Made by a program: the position numbers and the translations under genes. Positions 37,759-50,496 of a DNA stretch of 64,000 bases are shown in pieces; position 1 is the stretch's first letter; each line of letters begins with the position of its first letter. Source of the DNA: Tetradesmus obliquus (lineage: Eukaryota; Chlorophyta; Chlorophyceae; Sphaeropleales; Scenedesmaceae); NCBI GenBank assembly GCA_030272155.1, contig CP126193.1, forward strand, positions 3,534,001 through 3,598,000, in the 5' to 3' direction. A model generated the notes under the pieces. The model made no database searches. It was not told the DNA's origin and saw only the letters and a program-made list of their open reading frames with translations.

Positions 37759-38527
37759 CGAGGCTGTTGCTGCTGCCAGCATGTGTCTCCGTGCCATGGA
37801 TGACAGCTGTTGCAGAAGGGGAGGGTGTGAGCACAGCATGTTACTGTGACGCGGTGTACTTCTGTTAACATGGAGTTGTCTGTGGTGAGATGCCTTATTG
37901 TGCTTGCAAACCAGCACACTTCTCTTGTTTGACGCTGAACCTCGGATTGATTGATATCTGCCTATCATAAATGGCTTCTCCTCGTTCTTTGCTCAACACA
38001 ACCTGGGTTAAACCTTGGTGGTTCAAATGTGTGTTATTTTGATATGTTCGCCGTGGTAGCAGGGGTTCACTAGACCGTTATTTTCTAGCACTGTTTACCA
38101 TGACAACTGCACTGCTTTACCAGTACCTCATTGCATCAACTTTGATGTTGACATCCCGGCACCGTGCCTGCTGCTGACACATACCCATGCTATGAAATGG
38201 TGTGTGAAGCGATAGCTTTACTGAATTTTGGCGGGTTGCGCTCGATTGGTAACTATCAATCACTGGTTTACTCGCTACCCTGCTTCAATGCGACAGCAAC
38301 GGGCTTTGCCGAAGTGATGCTCTCGAAAGATCACAGCTGTAGAGCGCATGGCATGGCTTGATCTCGGGACTGAGAAGTACGCAGTTCGAACAGATCGTGA
38401 TACAGACTAGCTTGAGAGCCCTTTCTGCCGGCAATTCGCGGGCCGGGGCAGCAGCAGCAGCTGTAGCACAGTACACTGCAACAGCGCAGTAGCAGCAGCA
38501 CCATCCAGAGCACGTTTAGGTTGCGTC
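37759..38527. other. Spacer between USP and Hikeshi genes
   Basis: AT-richer than the flanking genes. It should contain the USP 3' UTR and the Hikeshi promoter. I looked for clustered GAA/TTC heat-shock elements and saw none that is convincing. Confidence 0.4.
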
Positions 38528-39773
38528 ATGGCTCCTTTCGGAGTACTCTTCGTAGGAAACAGCTACCCCATAACCAGCGACTACTTTGCACAGGTTGATC
38601 CCACACACTGGGTAAGCGTCAGGCACAGCAGCTGCTGCTGGGTTTCGTCAGCAGCACAGGTGCAGCTTACACTGAACAGCAGATACCTGAGGATCCACCA
38701 GCTTGAGCTGCATTTCTTGCGCCTTGTACTTTTGCTGCAGATATGTTTGTGCTGCTCCCTTGCGTGTGATCTTGCCAGCGTGTGCATCCGCCTGGTGTGA
38801 CCACCCACACCTGATGCTGCCGCTCATGCGCGCAGGTTCTGGATGTTTGTTCGCTGGTCAAACCACAGGTGCGTGTGCACTGCAGCCAACCCAACAGCAA
38901 CAGACATGCGGCGCCAGTTGCAGTGCTGCTGATGCTTTTGCCCAAGGTTCAGCTCTGCGCAGGTGCACAGCACTTCTGCAATGCTTTTGGTGATATGTGC
39001 GCGTCGTGTTACCTTGTCTACTTGCCGTTCCCCATGCTCTGTCAGTTCTTACTTGGGTTGCATGCTGCTCTCTTTGTTGCTGATGCAGTACTGGGAGCTG
39101 AAAGAGGTGCGCCATGTCAAAGCGCCCTGCTGTGTTGCTGGCATGGCAGCTGGCTGGACAGTGCTGCTCTGCGCACTGCAAAAGATTCATACTGCTGCCG
39201 TTTGCTCCAACCACAGCTAGCTGTTGCATGTGCGGTGGCACGTTTTTGCTGCACTTCTGTTTGTCAACCTAAGCAGCATACATACTCCAGATGGAACAAT
39301 TGCCAGAATTGATGCATGTTTCATCAGCCGACGACATCCACTGTGTCTTCTTGCCTGTGAAACATGCAGGTGTGCCTGTTCCTCACTGCTCCTGACACGC
39401 TGGACCCCTCACTTGCCCTGGGCCTGTACCTCAAGTCAGGCTCCGGGGACTGGGTGTACATGGGCTGCTGCCACAGCACACACCCCTCAGAAGTCATGCC
39501 GCTGCGGGTGCGTGCAAAATCAAGGTGCAGCTGGATGTCAGGGACGTGTGAGGCCAGCAACTGGCCCTGCTGGCTGTTTCCTGCAGTGCTGCCACATCAT
39601 CTGGGACAGTTCCGTGGGCATCGCTGTGCATTCGGCTGGACTGCGCCTGGCACGGCTGTGAGTGTAAACCCGGATGCCTTGCAAGGAGACCTGCAATGCT
39701 TCCATGGCTGCTCGTGTGTGTGGCAAAAGCGGCTGAACGCTCTACAGGCTGCTTACGGGCTCTTGTGTACCTG

Positions 39774-39830
<57 letters not shown>

Positions 39831-41030
39831 AGTGGCCAGCGCAGGAGGGAGGCTATGCCGTGCCAGCAGGGCCGGGCTTCATCCAGGTGTGCAGCTGGCA
39901 AGCCTGTCTGAACTTTCACTGTCTTGCTTGTGAATCAGACACCTGTCGTGCTGTGCCAGCTGCAGCCTCTGGCTGCCGGTCAGTTGTGCGTACTGTTGGC
40001 AAGGCTGAGTATGCGTACAGTGCACAGGGAAGCGTATTTGAAGGCAGCATCCCGTCGCCAGCTGCAGACAGCACAGGCTAATAAACCTGGATAGCGCAAG
40101 AAGCTACTCCGCCAACTCCCTACACGCATCTCCGCTGTCTGCTGCCATATACTACACGCATACCATGCTGTTACAGTCCGCCACTGTGTTCTTGTGCTGT
40201 ACATTGCTGCTGGGTTGGTGTCAGCATAAAGCCACTAGCTGAGGTGGCCGCGAAGGAGAGCAGCCGCGTAGGCGACAAGCTGGCACCCGCTTATCCTTCC
40301 TTTGTGTCATCTGCTGTCATGTTCTGCATGCATATACTGTATATGCTATGTTCGCCGCCCTTCGCTTGCGGGCACAGGTTGGCGTTAGCATAGAGCCACT
40401 AGCTGAGGTAGCCGCCAAGGAGAGCAGCCGCGTGGGCGACAAACTGGCCTATGCAAAGCGCGTGGGCATGGACCTGTACCATTTCCTGGCCAGCTTCGCC
40501 ACGCAGACGAATGGCGACACAATTGTCATACCCACAAAGGCGCTCGACAGGTGTGTCTGGGCAATCCAGGGCGGCAGAGATGGTGTTGAGCGATGCTGGT
40601 GGGGGTTGGGGGGGCATGTGCTGCTGGTGTGTGGGCAATATGGCTTGGGCAGGGAGCAGCCACTGCCAGGCCCTGGCCCTTCGGAAGGCATGGCATGGCT
40701 AGCAGCGCTGTGTTGGATGAGCAGCAGTTACCAAGCTTGAAGCATAGCATTGAATAGCATTGCATAGGATAGCATTGCATGCGACTGGAGCAGGTCTGAT
40801 GTGCAGTCTACATGAACTTGCACTTGCATGCGTACCCAACTGCCCAAGTCACTGCAGGCGGCACAAATACACAATGCAACAGCTGTGTACGACAACAAAA
40901 TGCACAACACCAAACCGCTGTGGCCTTGAACTGCTGCTGGATGCAACAACGATGCAGGTGGTATGAGCGCTTTGAGCGCAAGTTTAGGCTAGATCCGGAC
41001 TTCCTGACCCGCAACCAGGACAAGATCTGA
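38528..41030 (+). CDS. Hikeshi/OPI10-family Hsp70 nuclear import carrier
   Basis: Six exons: 38528-38611, 38836-38868, 39370-39507, 39833-39886, 40378-40550, 40958-41030; phases fit, giving 184 aa against 197 in human Hikeshi. Matches to the family: a short N-terminal strand ending FAQVDPTHWVLDV, then VCLFLT and LGLYLKSG, a WPAQEGG segment, GVSIEPLAEV (human GISVELLDS), and the C-terminal IPTKALDRWYERF followed by DPDFL, corresponding to human IPANVVLKWYENF and NPLFW. In animals Hikeshi carries Hsp70 into the nucleus during heat stress; the same role here is inference. The fourth intron contains a copy of the next exon's start, and another acceptor directly follows (CTG)18. Confidence 0.9.
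39776..39829 (+). repeat. (CTG)18 directly abutting a 3' splice site
   Basis: Eighteen CTG units run straight into the CAG acceptor of Hikeshi exon 39833-39886, in the position of the pyrimidine tract. Confidence 0.92.
40213..40284 (+). repeat. Partial copy of Hikeshi exon 5 in the preceding intron
   Basis: About 70 bp nearly identical to 40378-40447 (VSIEPLAEVAAKESSRVGDKL). The copy diverges after GDKL and has no AG at the matching acceptor position. Confidence 0.85.
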
Positions 41031-42614
41031 ACAGCAGCAGCAGCAGCAGCAGCAGCCACCAGGTGCAACAGCAGGCTGCGAGCCCTGGCGACTCCAACAG
41101 CACGCCCCTACCCAACCAGCACACGGCTAGCGGCCCACACTACTGCAGCAGTGCTGTGTGGTGTCTGCATAGTGCATGCCCGCAGCCCACCACCCCACGA
41201 CCCGTTCATCTGATGCAGACTGAAGACATGCCCCGAGCAGGGTTGCACGCTAGCTGCTTGTCAGGCTTTGCACTTGGCATACCAAGCACACACATGTGCT
41301 GCATGTACAGCAAAGCCATGGGCAAACATGGATGCAGCAGCAAAGAGTTGCTGCCTCTGGTTATCTCGTTTGTCTGTACACTTTGGTACTCATGCTGCGG
41401 GAGAACAGACAATGCCTTTGAGGCTGTGCAGTTGTTTATATACATGATGCATGCCTCAAACAGCAACGCGCCGCATGCGCAACAGGCTTTGCTCTGCTTG
41501 CAGGAGCTACAGCCCTGCAGACAGCAGCCTCCACAACTGACAGCCAGGCATATGCAAGCACATGGGTTCACTCCACACGGTGTGCACAACCGCACGTGAT
41601 GCAAAGGTGTGCACATCCGTGGCAACTGCATAATGTGTGCTTGCATTTGCTGCGCAGCAAGGCTAAACTGCATATGCACTGGAATCTCAGGAAGGTGGTT
41701 GAGGATGGCAGCGATGGTGGATTGTACCCAACTTGGGCACTCTGGAAGAGTGCCTCGCACAAAACTTGCTTCAGCACATGTCTTACAGCGGCGATTCATG
41801 CAAGCAGCTGTCACATGCTGTAGTGTGACCTACTGCCAAGTTGTGGCCATGTTGTGTCATCAGTAACTCCCTTCTGTGCTTTCAACACCTCTCCCTGCCG
41901 GCACATACCTAGCTGGAATGCATGCAGCACTATGCCAGGACCTAGCTGAAATGCATGCAGCACATGGCCAGGAGGCATACTCGTGAAACCTGCACGACCT
42001 GCGCAAACACAACAGAGTATGCCAGGTCACTACCTGACTGTAAAACGCAACAAGAGTGCACTGGCAACATCAGGCACACCCCGCAGCTGACAGTGACGGC
42101 TGGCCAGATGATGCACCAACAGCAGCAGGCGCCCCGCGAGGCCGTTGCTGGCAGCACCCGCGCGAGTAGAATGAAGGCTCTACATCAAGTAGCACAGAGC
42201 GCCATGCATGATGATGATGACCACACCAAAAGCAGTGCTTTTGTGCTGTTGTGCCCATTTCACACCATTGCCCCTGCACTGCTGCTGCGGGACACAACCT
42301 TGCAACACGGACTACACAGCGATTGCAGTGCACAACACACTCCCACAACTCTCACCACACAGACGTGCTGCAAGACACTGCGATAAGCACGTTTTGCTGT
42401 ACACAATGAATGTCGCTGCCACGCAGGTGTACAGAAAGCACTTACACGTCTGCCCACAACGCACTCATACTAGAATCTCAGCGGTACACATTCAAAACAG
42501 CAGTGGGCTGTTCTCCTAGATAATACATGTGCCACTGTACCCGGACAACACACGCTGCACTGTGCCGGCGTGCAGCTGTGGCCGCACATGCATATCATGC
42601 AATGCAACAGCAGT
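41031..42614. other. Convergent spacer between Hikeshi and SOUL genes
   Basis: Contains a short CAG run just after the Hikeshi stop (41035-41056) and presumably both 3' UTRs. A TGTAA at 42039-42043 (+) may be a Hikeshi poly(A) signal, though it is 1 kb away. No gene recognised. Confidence 0.4.
42442..42446 (-). terminator. Putative TGTAA poly(A) signal of the SOUL gene
   Basis: TGTAA on the minus strand about 170 bp past the stop codon, the usual motif and distance in chlorophyte algae. Confidence 0.5.
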
Positions 42615-42939
42615 TCAAGGCCACTCAAAGTCCACCAGCTCCAGCAGCACCTCATTCCTCCTCAGCGGCGGAGGCACCCACGGCTCGTTATAACGCGCCA
42701 GGCTGTAGCCGGGCTTGGCCCGCAGGCCGTCCTTTGCAAGCGCTGCTCGCAGCTTGCGCTCTGCATCCTTCACCTCCCAGTCAAACGCAAAGCCTGAGAA
42801 GCGCGCGGCTGCGCAGAAGCTGCCGGGCAGCTGCTTGCGGCGCACCTTGCGGCTGTTGGGCTGCGGCAGCTCATCCACATCTGACAGCAGCACAGCAGCA
42901 CAGCAGCACAGCAGCACAGCAGCAGAGCAGCAGAGCAGC

Positions 42940-43022
<83 letters not shown>

Positions 43023-46000
43023 AGGGTGTCGGTAGTGTACAGGGGCAGGTGTGGCAGGTGGGCAGTGCTTGCTATGCTGCGAGCCAGCAGCAGATACCAC
43101 AGGCCTGAAGGATGTGCACCAATGACCCTGGTGTGCAGCCAGCACATCGCCTGGCGATAGCCACGGCTGGAGGTCCGTGAAACCGCATGGTGCAGCAAAC
43201 TTGGAAAGTGGCCACACATAGCATGAGCCTCTCATTGCATGAAGGTGAAACACAAACACTGGCAGATCGGCTGCAGCGCTGCCTGCCACAATAAGTTCAC
43301 AACAGCAATGACAGCCAGCCCCACCTGCAAACTTCTTCTCCAGCACAAACTGCATGGTCACCTCGCCGCTGCCGCTGCTGTCACCTGCAGCTCCTGGTTG
43401 TGCCGGGCTGCGAGTGAACACTGCAGCGCACCACAGCACGCATGCAAGGCCACTTGTTAGCAGGTCACATACAAACACAGTAGTCCCATCTGGCGAGGAG
43501 CACATGCAGGCACGCACGCATGTATGATAATACACACCTGTGCTGGCCATGCAGCTGCCATGAGGCACGAGAAGACACAAAGAACGTCACCCAGTACCTG
43601 CAGCCTGTGCCCCACTGCAGGCGGCGCTGCATATTTGCTGGGTTTGCGGCTGAGTCAGCAGAGGCATGCTACTAGGTGCGACGCACCTGGTGTGGTCATC
43701 TCCATTGACTGCTGGTTGCTGTTGCCGCCAAAGATGTACCCAGCCAGGTCATTGAAGCCAGCCCCGCCAGCAGGCGCTGCAGGAGACAGCAACGGCAGCA
43801 GGAGCAGGAGCAGCAGTTGCCGCAGGTGCATTGGTCAGATGGCACGCTACGCGGCACACCCTGCAGGAAAACGCTATCGGCCGCCAGCAGGTGATGCTTC
43901 CAACAACAGCATGGAAGCCCGCATGCACGCAAACCACAACAGACAGCAAGGACGCGCGTCATGCAGGTTCTGTTATGCTTGGTCTACAATCCCTGTTGGT
44001 GCCTCGCAGGCTGCAGTGGGCATGCAGCAACAACAAAGTTACGCTCACTTGAGCCACTTGGCATTGATGTCTCTGCCACAATGTATGGCTGGTAGCGCCG
44101 TAGCTCATAGTCACGGGCCGCCTTGAGCACGGTGTAAGCGGGGGTCTCCAGGCCAGGCGTGATCTGCAGCTGCAGCAGCTGCAGGGCAGCGAGAGCGCAT
44201 AGACAGCAACAGCAGCAGACGACAGGTGAAGTTCAGCTCCATGACAGCACAGCCACGCCAGGGGATGCGACCAATAGGAGTTCAATTGAAAGGCATGCGC
44301 CAACAACAACCTAGTAAACACTGCAAGGCCAGCATCATGGCTGCGGTGCTGACACGGCTGGTTGCTACACATAGTGCAAAGGCAGACGCGAGGCCTTCTC
44401 AAGCAGGGGCGCTGCAACCGGTGGCTCACCTGGCGCAGCACCTCTGCCACTGCCTCTGGTGACAGGAACGCATTGTTGTCCACTGCGTCCCACACATCCC
44501 TGTGACTGATGATGGTGCCGCCGGAGTCCACCTGCACGCAGCAAAACCTTATGAGTATATGCATACTGGCCAAGGACAAACAGTCACAGGCAGTGACAAA
44601 ACAAGCCCTGGCTATGCTGTGTGGATTGCAGAAACACTAGCAACTGCTGCTGCTTCCAGCAATGTCCTGCGCCACCCAGCTCATCACTGCCCTCAAGCAA
44701 TGGATAGGAGTAGTACAGCAGCACAGCTCTGCTAGGGCTGACGGTGGCAGCATCGCCTCACCTTGTAAAAGGAGCGGCCTGAGAAGAGCAGCGTGGGCTG
44801 CCAGGGCAGCTCCCATGCCTTCAGTGACATCGTCCACCTGCAGCAACACCATCCACATACGGCCTGACGCCTGCCGTGCAACTGCCACACCAACAAAGCC
44901 TAAAGTTTGCACCTGCCGCACCCACACGGCCTGAAGCCAGCATCTGCCGCACCAACCAGCAGCAAATGCGCAGCATACACAGACCGTGAGCAGGAAGGCA
45001 TAGCTTGATGAGTCAGCTGCAGTAAGGGCAGTAAGAAGCTGCAACACAACCTGCAGCAGTGTACAATGCACTCCCCACACACGCTGCACCAAATCTTGCC
45101 TACGTTGTGGTGACTTCATCCGGCTTTGTGATTGTCACGTCGTGCAGGTCAAATGCGACGTTGAACAGCGTCTTGATGGCACGGATCATCAGTTGGTACG
45201 CGTTGATGTCTGAAATGCGCGTAATCGGATCCTCAAAAACGATGCCCCGCGCATACCTGCAAGTGATGCAGAGCAGCAGCACATGTGCACGGGCAGCATG
45301 CCTTTGCTTGCAGGTGCAATTTACAGCAAGCATACACGGCTGCTGATTCAGAGCCACACATTGGCGCCATGCAAGTGTGCACTAGCGGGGGGGATGCAAG
45401 CGGGTGCGACGCGCTGAACATGCTGCAGGGTGCAGCCACCACATGTTGTGGCACAAGTTGCTGCACCAATGCATGTGCACAAGCATGTGCACAGGCATGT
45501 GCATGAAAGGCAGCAGTGCTGTCCAGGTGGTTTCCAGGCGCTGACACCAGTGAACTGATCTCGACAGCTGATCCGCCGGAACCCAGCTGCAGCAGTGCAA
45601 GGTTCGCTTCTGCTGTACCTTGATGCTGTGATCTCCTGCAAGAAACCAAACATGCGAAGCATGCAGAACAGCAGCATTGGGACAGCTCGAAAGTGGACAA
45701 GCAGGCCTCAAGGATGCAGCCAAAAGTGTGCATGCTGAACTTCTGACAGAGACGCACGATGTGCACGGTTGCATCAGTGTACCTGTGACTCTAAGCGAGG
45801 CACCATGCAGGATTGCATGGGTTGGCATACGCGCCGCTGCTGCTGACAGCATTGACACGCTGCCGTGGCGCTGGTACTGCTTCGGCACAACTGTAGCCTC
45901 AGCAACCCAGGGTTTACATGCATGGGGCCACAAAGTTCCCTACCCCTGTCCTGAAGATGGTCTTCAGCTCCTGCCTGAGAAACTCCGCAGCTGCTTGTGT

Positions 46001-46177
46001 GGTTGGTGGTGGTTCGTGCGTGTTCCTGCTGCTGTTCTCCAGTATCTGAACCTGTGGTGGCCGGGCCGCGTTTGCTGCACGAACTGAGACGTTCAGGCGT
46101 CTCGATCGGGGTCTTTGCGCATGTTGACCGGCCAGGCTGGTATAGCCAGCTGGGCTGTGCAAACGACGTCCAAGCAT
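42615..46177 (-). CDS. DUF2358 plus SOUL heme-binding domain protein, likely plastid
   Basis: Nine exons: 45944-46177, 45619-45635, 45104-45256, 44762-44837, 44430-44531, 44049-44163, 43687-43776, 43325-43420, 42615-42880; all phases fit, giving 382 aa. The N-terminus (MLGRRLHS..., Arg/Ser-rich) looks like a transit peptide. Residues ~79-200 are DUF2358: FEDPITRISDINAY, FNVAFDLHDV, TTWTMSLKAWELPW. Residues ~205-382 are a SOUL domain: LETPAYTVLKAARDYELRRY, GFNDLAGYIFGGN, MEMTTPVFTR, FAFDWE, KDGLRAKPGYSLARYNEPW, RRNEVLLEL. Domain order and wording match plant proteins such as Arabidopsis At5g20140. SOUL proteins bind heme or tetrapyrroles; the ligand here is inferred. The second exon is only 17 nt, a microexon. 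Confidence 0.9.
42944..43017. repeat. (CAG)14 followed by (GAT)10 in a SOUL intron
   Basis: In the transcript these read as ATC and CTG runs shortly before the acceptor of the last exon. A further degenerate CTG/CTC stretch runs to the splice site at 42881. Confidence 0.9.
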
Positions 46178-46592
46178 CCTGAAGGATAAGCACAGCACGT
46201 AGAGGCGCCTGCAAACGTGACTAGTCTAAACACAATAGAGATTTTGACAGTTCAGCTTGCATAGCAGCGGCGCTTGCGTCGAAATGCTCGAACTGCACAA
46301 CCCTAGCTGGCAGATGTCACTCCATTGGTGGTGGTGCTTTTCTTAGCAACGCCTACCAGGCCAGACTCCGTTTTGTGACACCGATGAGAACCGTTTCAAA
46401 GCTGATCACCGCTGCATACACCTCGTACTGTACTGGTCTTGTGATGCTGTTGTCACGCAGTACTGGCATGTTGAGGCTAGTGTGAGCATTCACCTGCTGG
46501 TGTTTCACATTACCTGGAACACAAATAGGGACTGCTGCCTTAAGTTTGCATATTCTTTATCATCTTGACGGTGCTGTTAACGCCTATTGCAG
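46178..46592. promoter_or_regulatory. Divergent spacer upstream of SOUL gene
   Basis: Roughly 400 bp between opposite-facing genes, AT-richer than the flanks. Presumed promoter region; no specific element could be identified. Confidence 0.35.
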
Positions 46593-47756
46593 CTGAACAA
46601 CACACAGACAGCAGCACAGCAGCTGTGCAGCGCAGCAACGCACAATGGCAGCGGCCAGACACACCATGGGTCATCAGGCAGTCTTACGAGGACCTGCGAG
46701 CAGCACACCCTTTGCTGTATAGAGCTGGCACCAGCAGCTCAGCAAGTCTGGCCAGCGATGGCTGCACAGGCTCTCAACCAACAAGTGATGGCGCCTGCAG
46801 CAGCAGCACCAGCAGTGACAAGCAGCATGATGCTGCAATTGCGCGCCTCACTGGCTGGGGCAAGTGTGTGGAGGTGCCCTGCTCGCTGCTGGTGGTGGTG
46901 CCTGGCGTTGGGGGCATGCACATGGATGAGAAGGTGGCGATACTGCTGAACAGCATCAGGCATGTGGAAGCGCAAGCATGGCGTGTTTGCAAGTGTGCAC
47001 TGGCACGTCTACAGCTTTGGCGGAAGCTATGAGGTTTAAAAAAGGGGCAGCTGAGCAGGCGACAGCACCTGTCACAGGGAATCAGACTGCCAGTGATGGC
47101 GATGGTGGTGCTAGCGACCGGAGCAGCGGCAGCAGGTGTCACCCATGTTTGTGTGTTTCAAGATGCTGGTTGGCTGGGTGATGTGCTGGGACAGGTGGAT
47201 TCACGAATGCACGACTATGTGATGCTTTTTGCAGATAACATTGGGCTGCAGCAACCAGTGGACTGGCGGCTGCTGCTGGCCCTGCAGCAGCTGCATGGCT
47301 TAGATGTTTTGACTGGTTGCGCACAGCGATAAAGAGGCATCTCACTACAGCCACATGCGGTGCAACGCACCATTCTTTCAAGAACCAAATGCACGCACCA
47401 TTGCAGAGAAGAGAATGGTAGAGGTTCTGCATGGCATGGTTTTCACTCAGCAGGGTTTCACACGCTTCCAACAGTACTTATCTCCAGCCATTAGCAGATC
47501 GCTCTGGGGTACCGACTGGATGCTAAACCTTGCGATGTCGTTGCGCTGCGGCAGCGTGAACTTTGTGCAATACACCCACCACTTCAGCAGCAACCAAGGG
47601 GGCAGTTACACGTTTGATGAGGCTCAGGAAGGCATGGGCACTTACCTGCAGCAGCTGGGTGTACCATCCAGCAGTTTGTATGACAGGGACAGCCCTTTGG
47701 TGAGCTTCCTTGTTACAAAAGTGACGCATTATGTCAAGGATGATGTGGTTGCTTGA
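46593..47756 (+). pseudogene. DUF707-like gene with broken reading frame
   Basis: Coding-like stretches in order: TPWVIRQSYEDL, LLVVVPGVGGMHMDEKVAILLNSI, then (other frame) VHWHVYSFGGSYE, then QDAGWLGDVL and HDYVMLFADNIGL followed by VDWRLLLALQQLHGLDVLT, then (another frame) SDKEASHYSHMRCNAPFF to WGTDWMLNLAMSLRCG and the stop. The order recalls plant/algal DUF707-type, glycosyltransferase-like proteins (D-rich centre, paired xDW and WGxDW segments); this is from memory of the family and tentative. The frame changes near 46962 and near 47320 with no intron signal that fits, and no in-frame ATG was found in the first part. A gene remnant, or sequence errors in a real gene. Confidence 0.4.
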
Positions 47757-50496
47757 GCTGGTGTCGGTTGCATTTTGAGTGCTGGCTGCATCAGCACACC
47801 TCAATCCCCTTTCTGGGTGCTGGTATGTAGGTGCACAATAGATTGTATGTAGCACACATCTGGCAGCACCACCTGCAGCCATGATCAAGCTGCCAATTTT
47901 GCACCACAGCTATTTGTGCTCATGCGGACGCAGCAGCAGCCCCAGCTCTTGTCTTCTGCTGCCTTGCTTTACCTGGGGTGCATGATTCGGGTCTAGGCAG
48001 GCTGCTTGCAGAACTGTAACAGAAGCGGCGGTTTTCAGAGCCTGTCACAGAAGTTCTGGTGTCGTCACACGAGAAGTGGTGGTTGGTTTCTCTTCTCAGC
48101 TAACTTGATCACGTTCAAAAACAGCGTGCGCTACGCCACAGTTGCGCGCGGCCACATGAGCATTAGCGCAGAGGCCTTGTATTGCGCCTAGCTGTGGGTT
48201 ACACGTCCAGCCACAACTTGGACGCTGGGGTATGCGCAATACATCATGCATAAAAAAGACTGGCATCAATGTACAAAAGCCAGGAGCTGACATGCAACCG
48301 CAGTGAAAAACTGCTTAGCTCTGTACACAAGCCAAGCATCATTTGCTCAGCACACAGCACAATGAGCTCAGGGTCAGAATCTCTAAGCCGGTGCACTTGC
48401 GCAGTGCATGGCATACCAACTACAAGACCACAGCAAGCAGAGCGCCTGCCCACTGCTACAGCCTGCCAGCCAGCTCGCTGCAGCCAATATGATCAGCTGG
48501 CACCACCCAAAAAAGAGCTGCCATGGCTGTGATGGTTGTGCAGGCATGCTGCAACGAGCGATGCCAGCTGGCCAAACCAACCGGTTTCTTATAAGGAAGT
48601 GCAGGCAAGCCACCAAAATGCATGGCCTACTGTTTCGCGCGCCGAGCAGAAGCATGTTATACGCTGCATGCCATGCATGCTGAAAAGTACAAGCAGCAGC
48701 AGGCCCAGCAGTGCGCCACGACACCCTGTATGCCGCACCCAGCAACAAGCATGCAGGCCAAAAACACACGTTCTGCTTATCATAAGAGCTGTGTGCATCA
48801 CATCATCCCATCATAGGCTCCCCTGGAGCCCAGCAGCAGGTTGCTGCACTCACACCACTGACTTGCCCCTGCAGACACCTTGACCTCCCCAAAGGCCTCC
48901 TCAGCCACACACCTCATTCGGCAAAATAAATTCAAGCGCCACCCAAGAGCCCCACAATTGCAAGCCGCCGCAGTAGAGCTGAATGGCACGCAGGGAAGTC
49001 CGACCCTATGCTCCACTTGCTGTGTACTACTGAACGGTTCAGTCATGCCAAACAACAAGCAGCCAGCTTGACAGGATGCTGAGATACGCGCTGCTTGCAA
49101 TGCTAATTGGCAGCATGCATTGCATCGTGGCCACTGACTGTGTTCGACCGACATGAATGAACAGTTGCTGCCAGCCGCAGCACGGACTGCCTGGCAACAG
49201 CAGTAGCAACACCGCACAGTTCCAGCAACCCTATGCGCATGTACATGCAAAAAGAACACAGCGAACTGCCTTTCAATAAGACATGTACACCATACAAGTG
49301 AGTTGCACAATGACTAGCAACATGATGACTAGTTTAGACATAATGGAGCTCTGGTGGGAGAAGCCGTTAAGCGTCAGGTGAGCTGGCTGCAAGCAGTTGC
49401 CAGGCCACGGACCAATGTTTCCTAACAAGATGGCAGCTGCAGTAAACATAAAAAGCAACAGAGCCCCTTCACAGCATGAAAGCAAATCAGATACGAGATG
49501 CACGCGTCATACCCGCGTACAAAGCGTATTCCACATATCCATCCTAGGAATCCTTCCGAAAGTATGGCAGCTATATGAGCTGCGTTATTTGTAACAATCC
49601 AGCTGCATGTCATAGTAAAGTAACGAGCAATCAACAACCAGCCACCACCTGAATCCGCTCGCCCAGCTTCCCACACTTTGCGTTGCCAGCCAACCAGCCA
49701 CATGTAATCGCATGCAGGACATTCAGTACTCAACTTGGGTAGAGCATTCCGCCTGGCGGATCCATACCAGGAAATCAGGGTGGTATTGGCAGCAACCCTT
49801 CAGATAGCAGTGTTGCCTTTGATACAGCCCCTTGACACACTTCCACAGGCAAGCCGCCTGCGATCACCAATGCGCGACAGCCAGGCATGCATACACAGAA
49901 AAGTACACGCAGCTGCAACGCCGCCGCCATCGCATGCTGAACCAGTACACAATGCATTCCCTTATGAGCCCTCAACACAGCCCTGCTCTCCCTGATCTTC
50001 TGATGAAGCGCAACATGAGGATGGGCAAAGAGCCACCCCTGCACAAAAGGCATAGCAGCACAATCCTGCTGCCGACAAGGCCTGCCATCACCATGTGACA
50101 GTCGCCCTGCATCCCAGCTGCCGCAAAAAACACCCCTACCGCTGCAAAAACATCGCTCCGCTCCACTCTCATTCCGTCTGCAAGTGCTTCAGACTCATGT
50201 CAAACATAGCCGCAGCAATTGCCATGCCAGCTATGCGCATTGCCAGGCCTGCAACAATCAGCAATAGCCCATGCCCCATTAGCAGCAAAACTCCTCCCTT
50301 TGATGGGGCCCATCAGCAACCAAATCCCCACTCAGGCAAGCAAGCACTGCCATGCTTGCTTCATCCTTGCCTCGAATCGTGCACACACTTGCGGCAGCAA
50401 TTGCTGCTGATACGCCACGCACAACGCGTTGCTTGCATGCCACACCTGCTCCAGCATAGCTCGGCTTCGCCCACCTGCCACGCACACGCCGCGCAC
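47757..50496. other. Gene-free 2.7 kb convergent spacer
   Basis: Only short open frames with no recognisable motif or phase-linked exons. A TGTAA at 48015-48019 could end a transcript from the gene to the left. Confidence 0.45.
48015..48019 (+). terminator. Putative TGTAA poly(A) signal
   Basis: Located 260 bp past the DUF707-like stop codon; suggests the locus may still be transcribed. Confidence 0.35.

Noticed and set aside
38387-38527. Heat-shock elements upstream of Hikeshi
   Set aside because: Isolated TTC/GAA triplets occur, but no regular array of inverted GAA units.
47322-47333. Tiny GT...AG segment as an intron restoring the DUF707-like frame
   Set aside because: About 11 nt is far below any plausible spliceosomal intron.
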